The position numbers were made by a program, and so were the translations under genes. A DNA stretch of 7,641 nt, taken from NCBI GenBank assembly GCA_003644335.1, contig QNCB01000047.1:1-7641 (forward strand). The letters run 5' to 3'. Under the pieces are notes generated by a model. That model was not told where the DNA came from. It did no database searches and was given only the letters and a program-made list of their open reading frames with translations. This stretch comes from Planctomycetota bacterium. GTDB lineage: Bacteria > Planctomycetota > Phycisphaerae > SM23-33. Shown here piece after piece: positions 5,585 to 7,641 of this stretch (within the stretch, counting starts at the first letter, position 1; the number at the start of each line of letters is the position of its first letter).

Positions 5585-6016
5585 ATGTGGCCTTTTGGCC
5601 CAAGCCGACGTCAAAGCCAAACCCCCGCGGGCAAGCCTTCGCGGGTTCCGCCCGACGGTCAGCTAGGCCCTCGTGGCGAGAAACTCGCCTGTCGGTATCT
5701 TCGCCGGGCTGGGATGAAAATCTTGGCTCGCAATTATCGCTGCCCAGCTGGGGAAGCTGATATCCTCGCACTTGATCGAATCGGCGCGGAGCAGGTGCTG
5801 GTTTTTGTGGAGGTCAAGACCCGCTCGGGCAGAAGATATACCGAGCCGGAGTCCGCGGTCAACGCAGCCAAGCAGCGCAAACTCCGCGGCATCGCAAATT
5901 ATTACCTCGCCGCACACCAGGCCAGGGTACTGGCGGTTCGGTTCGACGTGGTCGCCATCGTCATACCCCCCGGCGGCAAGCCAGACATTCGCCATATCCC
6001 CGGCGCGTTCGAATAA
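5585..6016 (+). CDS. yraN: YraN family (UPF0102) nuclease-like protein
   Basis: A 143-residue protein of the UPF0102 family, which has a restriction-endonuclease-like fold and no firmly established role. The conserved order is clear: GPRGEKLACRYLRRAG (28-43), ILARNYR (46-52), GEADILALD (56-64), VFVEVKTR (73-80), AVNAAKQRKL (91-100), YYLAA (106-110) and RFDVVAI (119-125). E57, D59, E76 and K78 fit the PD-(D/E)xK metal-binding arrangement. The first 27 residues are Pro-rich and poorly conserved, and their DNA contains a hairpin at 5624-5645. The gene starts 3 bases after rplS; the nearest SD-like GGGAG lies 13 bases upstream inside rplS. The rplS-yraN pairing seen here resembles the placement near ribosomal and RNase HII genes in other bacteria. 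Confidence 0.93.
   Translation: MWPFGPSRRQSQTPAGKPSRVPPDGQLGPRGEKLACRYLRRAGMKILARNYRCPAGEADILALDRIGAEQVLVFVEVKTRSGRRYTEPESAVNAAKQRKLRGIANYYLAAHQARVLAVRFDVVAIVIPPGGKPDIRHIPGAFE
5624..5645. repeat. Hairpin inside the yraN 5' end
   Basis: CCCGCGGGC (5624-5632), AA, then GCC-TT-CGCGGG (5635-5645) gives a 9-bp stem with a 2-base bulge and a 2-base loop. It falls in the non-conserved N-terminal codons of yraN. It may be a chance product of GC-rich coding or an inserted dispersed repeat. Confidence 0.45.
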
Positions 6017-6032
6017 GTCGCTACGCAAAATT

Positions 6033-6764
6033 ATGAATAAATATTCAAGGCCCAAATACCAAATGTCCATATTCAACGCACCAGGCAAATGGCTTACGAA
6101 TTATTACGACCGGGATTCCGTCGGCTCGGGGTTTCGTCGGCAGCGGCTGAGACTATTTTGGCCTTTGGTTGACGAAGCCTTTGCGAAACACGGGCGAGTG
6201 AATATTATCGACCTCGGCGGGACGAGACTATATTGGAACATCGTCGAGAAGGCCTGGCTGGAAGAGAAAAATGTTCATATCACGCTGGTCAATCTGCCGG
6301 GCACTGGCCTGGCCGATGAGCGGGACGATGAACACTTTTCTCACATCCAGGCTGACGCGTGCGACCTGTCGGCGATGAATTCCGGGGTGTATCATATCGT
6401 CCATTCCAACTCCGTTATCGAGCACGTAGGTAGCGAGGCCAGGCAGGAGAGTTTCGCTGGGGAAATAACTCGGCTGGGGAAGAGCTACTTCGTCCAGACG
6501 CCCAGCTTCTGGTTCCCCATCGAGCCTCACAGCATGACGCCATTTTTCCATTGGCTGCCCCGCCGATGGCGTCTTTGGCTAGTGCGACATTTCCAGCTTG
6601 GTCATTGGGCCAAGGCAGCCGACGCCAACGACGCAGCCAGGATTATCGACGGCGCGCAACTACTGGGCCAGGCCAGGTTCGCCTCGCTATTTCCCGAGGC
6701 AACCATCCACACAGAAAAGCTACTAGGCCTGGCTAAGTCATACATCGCAGTTAAATATGTTTGA
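6033..6764 (+). CDS. Class I SAM-dependent methyltransferase
   Basis: A 243-residue protein with a Rossmann-type methyltransferase core. Motif I is VNIIDLGG (56-63). A QADACDL (107-113) sits where the adenine-contacting acidic motif is expected. YHIVHSNSVIEHVG (120-133) matches the D/NxxxEH motif IV of the Methyltransf_11-like group. The later TPSFWFPIEPHSMTPFFHWL (156-175) is a strongly patterned block seen in a subgroup of such enzymes, some of them near glycan genes. The substrate cannot be read from the sequence. ATG 6033 has no visible Shine-Dalgarno; ATG 6063, ten codons later, has AAGG at 6047-6050 and is the alternative. The frame is open back to 5772, but that part overlaps yraN and is not homologous. 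The gene lies 16 bases after yraN and 72 bases before tatD. Confidence 0.8.
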   Translation: MNKYSRPKYQMSIFNAPGKWLTNYYDRDSVGSGFRRQRLRLFWPLVDEAFAKHGRVNIIDLGGTRLYWNIVEKAWLEEKNVHITLVNLPGTGLADERDDEHFSHIQADACDLSAMNSGVYHIVHSNSVIEHVGSEARQESFAGEITRLGKSYFVQTPSFWFPIEPHSMTPFFHWLPRRWRLWLVRHFQLGHWAKAADANDAARIIDGAQLLGQARFASLFPEATIHTEKLLGLAKSYIAVKYV

Positions 6765-6836
6765 AGCAAATCCGAATATCGAAATTCGTACCTGTTCACA
6801 CAAAAACAAGAACCACGGATACACACGGACGAACCC
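6765..6836 (+). other. Methyltransferase-tatD spacer with short repeats
   Basis: The 72-base gap holds an imperfect dyad, CGAAT-ATCGAA-ATTCG (6773-6788), and the words CACGGAT (6814-6820) and CACGGAC (6824-6830), 10 bases apart. These words occupy the place where the tatD Shine-Dalgarno would be, and no good Shine-Dalgarno is visible. Confidence 0.55.
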
Positions 6837-7541
6837 ATGAACCTTATAGACACGCATTGTCATCTTTCCCATGGCAGGCTTCGCCAAAACACTTCTGCCC
6901 TGCTGGACGAAGCTGTGGCCGCGGGCGTGTCGAAAATTATCTGCGCCTCAGCTGACCTGGCTGAGATTCGCGCTTCCGCTGAGCTTGCCAATCAATACGC
7001 ATCCCGCGGCGTCTACTGCCTTGCTGGAGTGCATCCGCACGAAGCAGCCAACGTCTCGTCCGATGCGTTGAAACTGGTCGAGGAATATCTCGCCAAGCCT
7101 CGCTGCGTTGGCCTGGGCGAAATCGGACTGGACTATCACTACGACTACTCGCCGCGCGACGCTCAACGCCGGGCCTTTGCCCAGCAGCTTGAGATCGCCC
7201 GCAAGCTCGCCCTGCCCGTGGTCATCCATACCCGCGAAGCCTTCGACGACACCATGGACATTCTTGCCGATAGCAACCTGGCTGGGGAAACTTTATTGTT
7301 TCACTCCTTCACCGGCGGGCCAAGCCAGGCCCGGGCAGTGCTGGACATCGGCGCGTCGATAAGCTACTCGGGCATCGCGACGTTCAACAGTGCGGAGGAA
7401 ATTCGCCAAGCCATCGCTCTGACCCCAGCTGATCGAATCATGGTCGAGACCGACTCGCCATATCTCTCGCCCGAGCCTGTGCGGAAACAGCGAACTAACT
7501 CCCCCGCCAATGTCGCCCTCGTCGCAGCCAGGCTTGCGTAG
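6837..7541 (+). CDS. tatD: TatD family metal-dependent hydrolase, cut by in-frame TAG
   Basis: 234 residues of a TatD-type DNase of the amidohydrolase superfamily; the family has 3'-5' exonuclease activity on DNA/RNA and acts in the cytoplasm. All expected metal ligands are present: H7 and H9 in DTHCH, E95 in GEIGLDY, H131 in VIHTRE, H156 in FHSF, and D206 in ETDSPYL. The N-terminal MNLIDTHCHL fixes the start at ATG 6837. The frame ends at TAG 7539-7541 directly after NVALVAARLA, about 25 residues before a TatD normally ends. The same frame then continues with a recognisable TatD C-terminus to TAA 7614-7616. With that part the length would be about 259 residues, the family norm. The gene is therefore either a recent nonsense allele, a sequence error, or read through. 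The active site is complete, so the shortened protein might still fold partly. Confidence 0.92.
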   Translation: MNLIDTHCHLSHGRLRQNTSALLDEAVAAGVSKIICASADLAEIRASAELANQYASRGVYCLAGVHPHEAANVSSDALKLVEEYLAKPRCVGLGEIGLDYHYDYSPRDAQRRAFAQQLEIARKLALPVVIHTREAFDDTMDILADSNLAGETLLFHSFTGGPSQARAVLDIGASISYSGIATFNSAEEIRQAIALTPADRIMVETDSPYLSPEPVRKQRTNSPANVALVAARLA

Positions 7542-7616
7542 GTTCTCAACTCCGCCTTCGAACAGTTCGCACAAGAAACCACCGACAACGCCATGCGATT
7601 CTTCAGCCTGTCGTAA
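7542..7616 (+). pseudogene. Detached C-terminus of tatD after the TAG
   Basis: In the tatD frame, the 24 codons after the TAG read VLNSAFEQFAQ followed by ETTDNAMRFFSLS, then TAA. The pattern T-x-NA-x-RFF-x-L is the usual end of TatD proteins. There is no start codon with a ribosome binding site, so it is not a separate gene. Confidence 0.8.
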
Positions 7617-7641
7617 AGCGAAAAAACGGCAGAACACGAAT

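Noticed and set aside
5772..6032. N-terminal extension of the methyltransferase frame
   Set aside because: It overlaps conserved yraN codons in another frame and its Ser/Arg/Pro-rich residues show no homology-like pattern. The gene is better started at 6033 or 6063.
7539..7541. Organism-wide reassignment of TAG to an amino acid
   Set aside because: TAG ends rpsP, rplS and the OstA-like gene at their natural ends, so it works as a stop here.

Overview
The window looks like a chromosomal stretch from a Gram-negative bacterium of moderately high GC content. My best guess is Planctomycetota, perhaps near Phycisphaerae. Three things suggest this: envelope genes of the OstA/LptA type, a reduced rpsP-trmD-rplS cluster without rimM, and intergenic spaces full of short hairpin and AT-rich repeats. 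The taxonomic guess is inference; no marker here proves it.

Layout. (1) Bases 2-3222, plus strand: the 3' part of a large OstA/LptA-like protein, open to the left window edge, followed by a kinase-like protein of the lipopolysaccharide-kinase/RIO type. The stop and start share one base (TAGTG), so the two are probably translated together in envelope lipopolysaccharide handling. (2) Bases 3276-3668, minus strand: a small protein with two ACT domains, convergent with the kinase gene and divergent from the next cluster. (3) Bases 3669-3932: a divergent intergenic region with a plausible sigma70-type promoter and a strong GC-rich hairpin in the rpsP leader. (4) Bases 3933-7616, plus strand: rpsP, trmD, rplS, yraN, a class I SAM-dependent methyltransferase and tatD. 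This is a translation/RNA housekeeping cluster with extra genes at its end.

Two things stand out. First, tatD carries an in-frame TAG at 7539-7541. The same frame then continues for 24 codons, encoding a clear TatD C-terminus and ending at TAA 7614-7616. TAG is used as an ordinary terminal stop by three other genes here, including both ribosomal protein genes, so code reassignment is unlikely. A nonsense mutation, a sequencing error or read-through are the options. Second, the 242-base gap between trmD and rplS is a mosaic of at least five unrelated short repeat modules. One of them, a CACAG/CTGTG hairpin, occurs again at 3236-3255 with a base change that keeps pairing by a G-U wobble.

I see no CRISPR array, tRNA, rRNA, insertion sequence or phage gene. 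I do not see a convincing undescribed multi-gene system. The least explained material is the repeat mosaic, the rpsP leader hairpin and the interrupted tatD.
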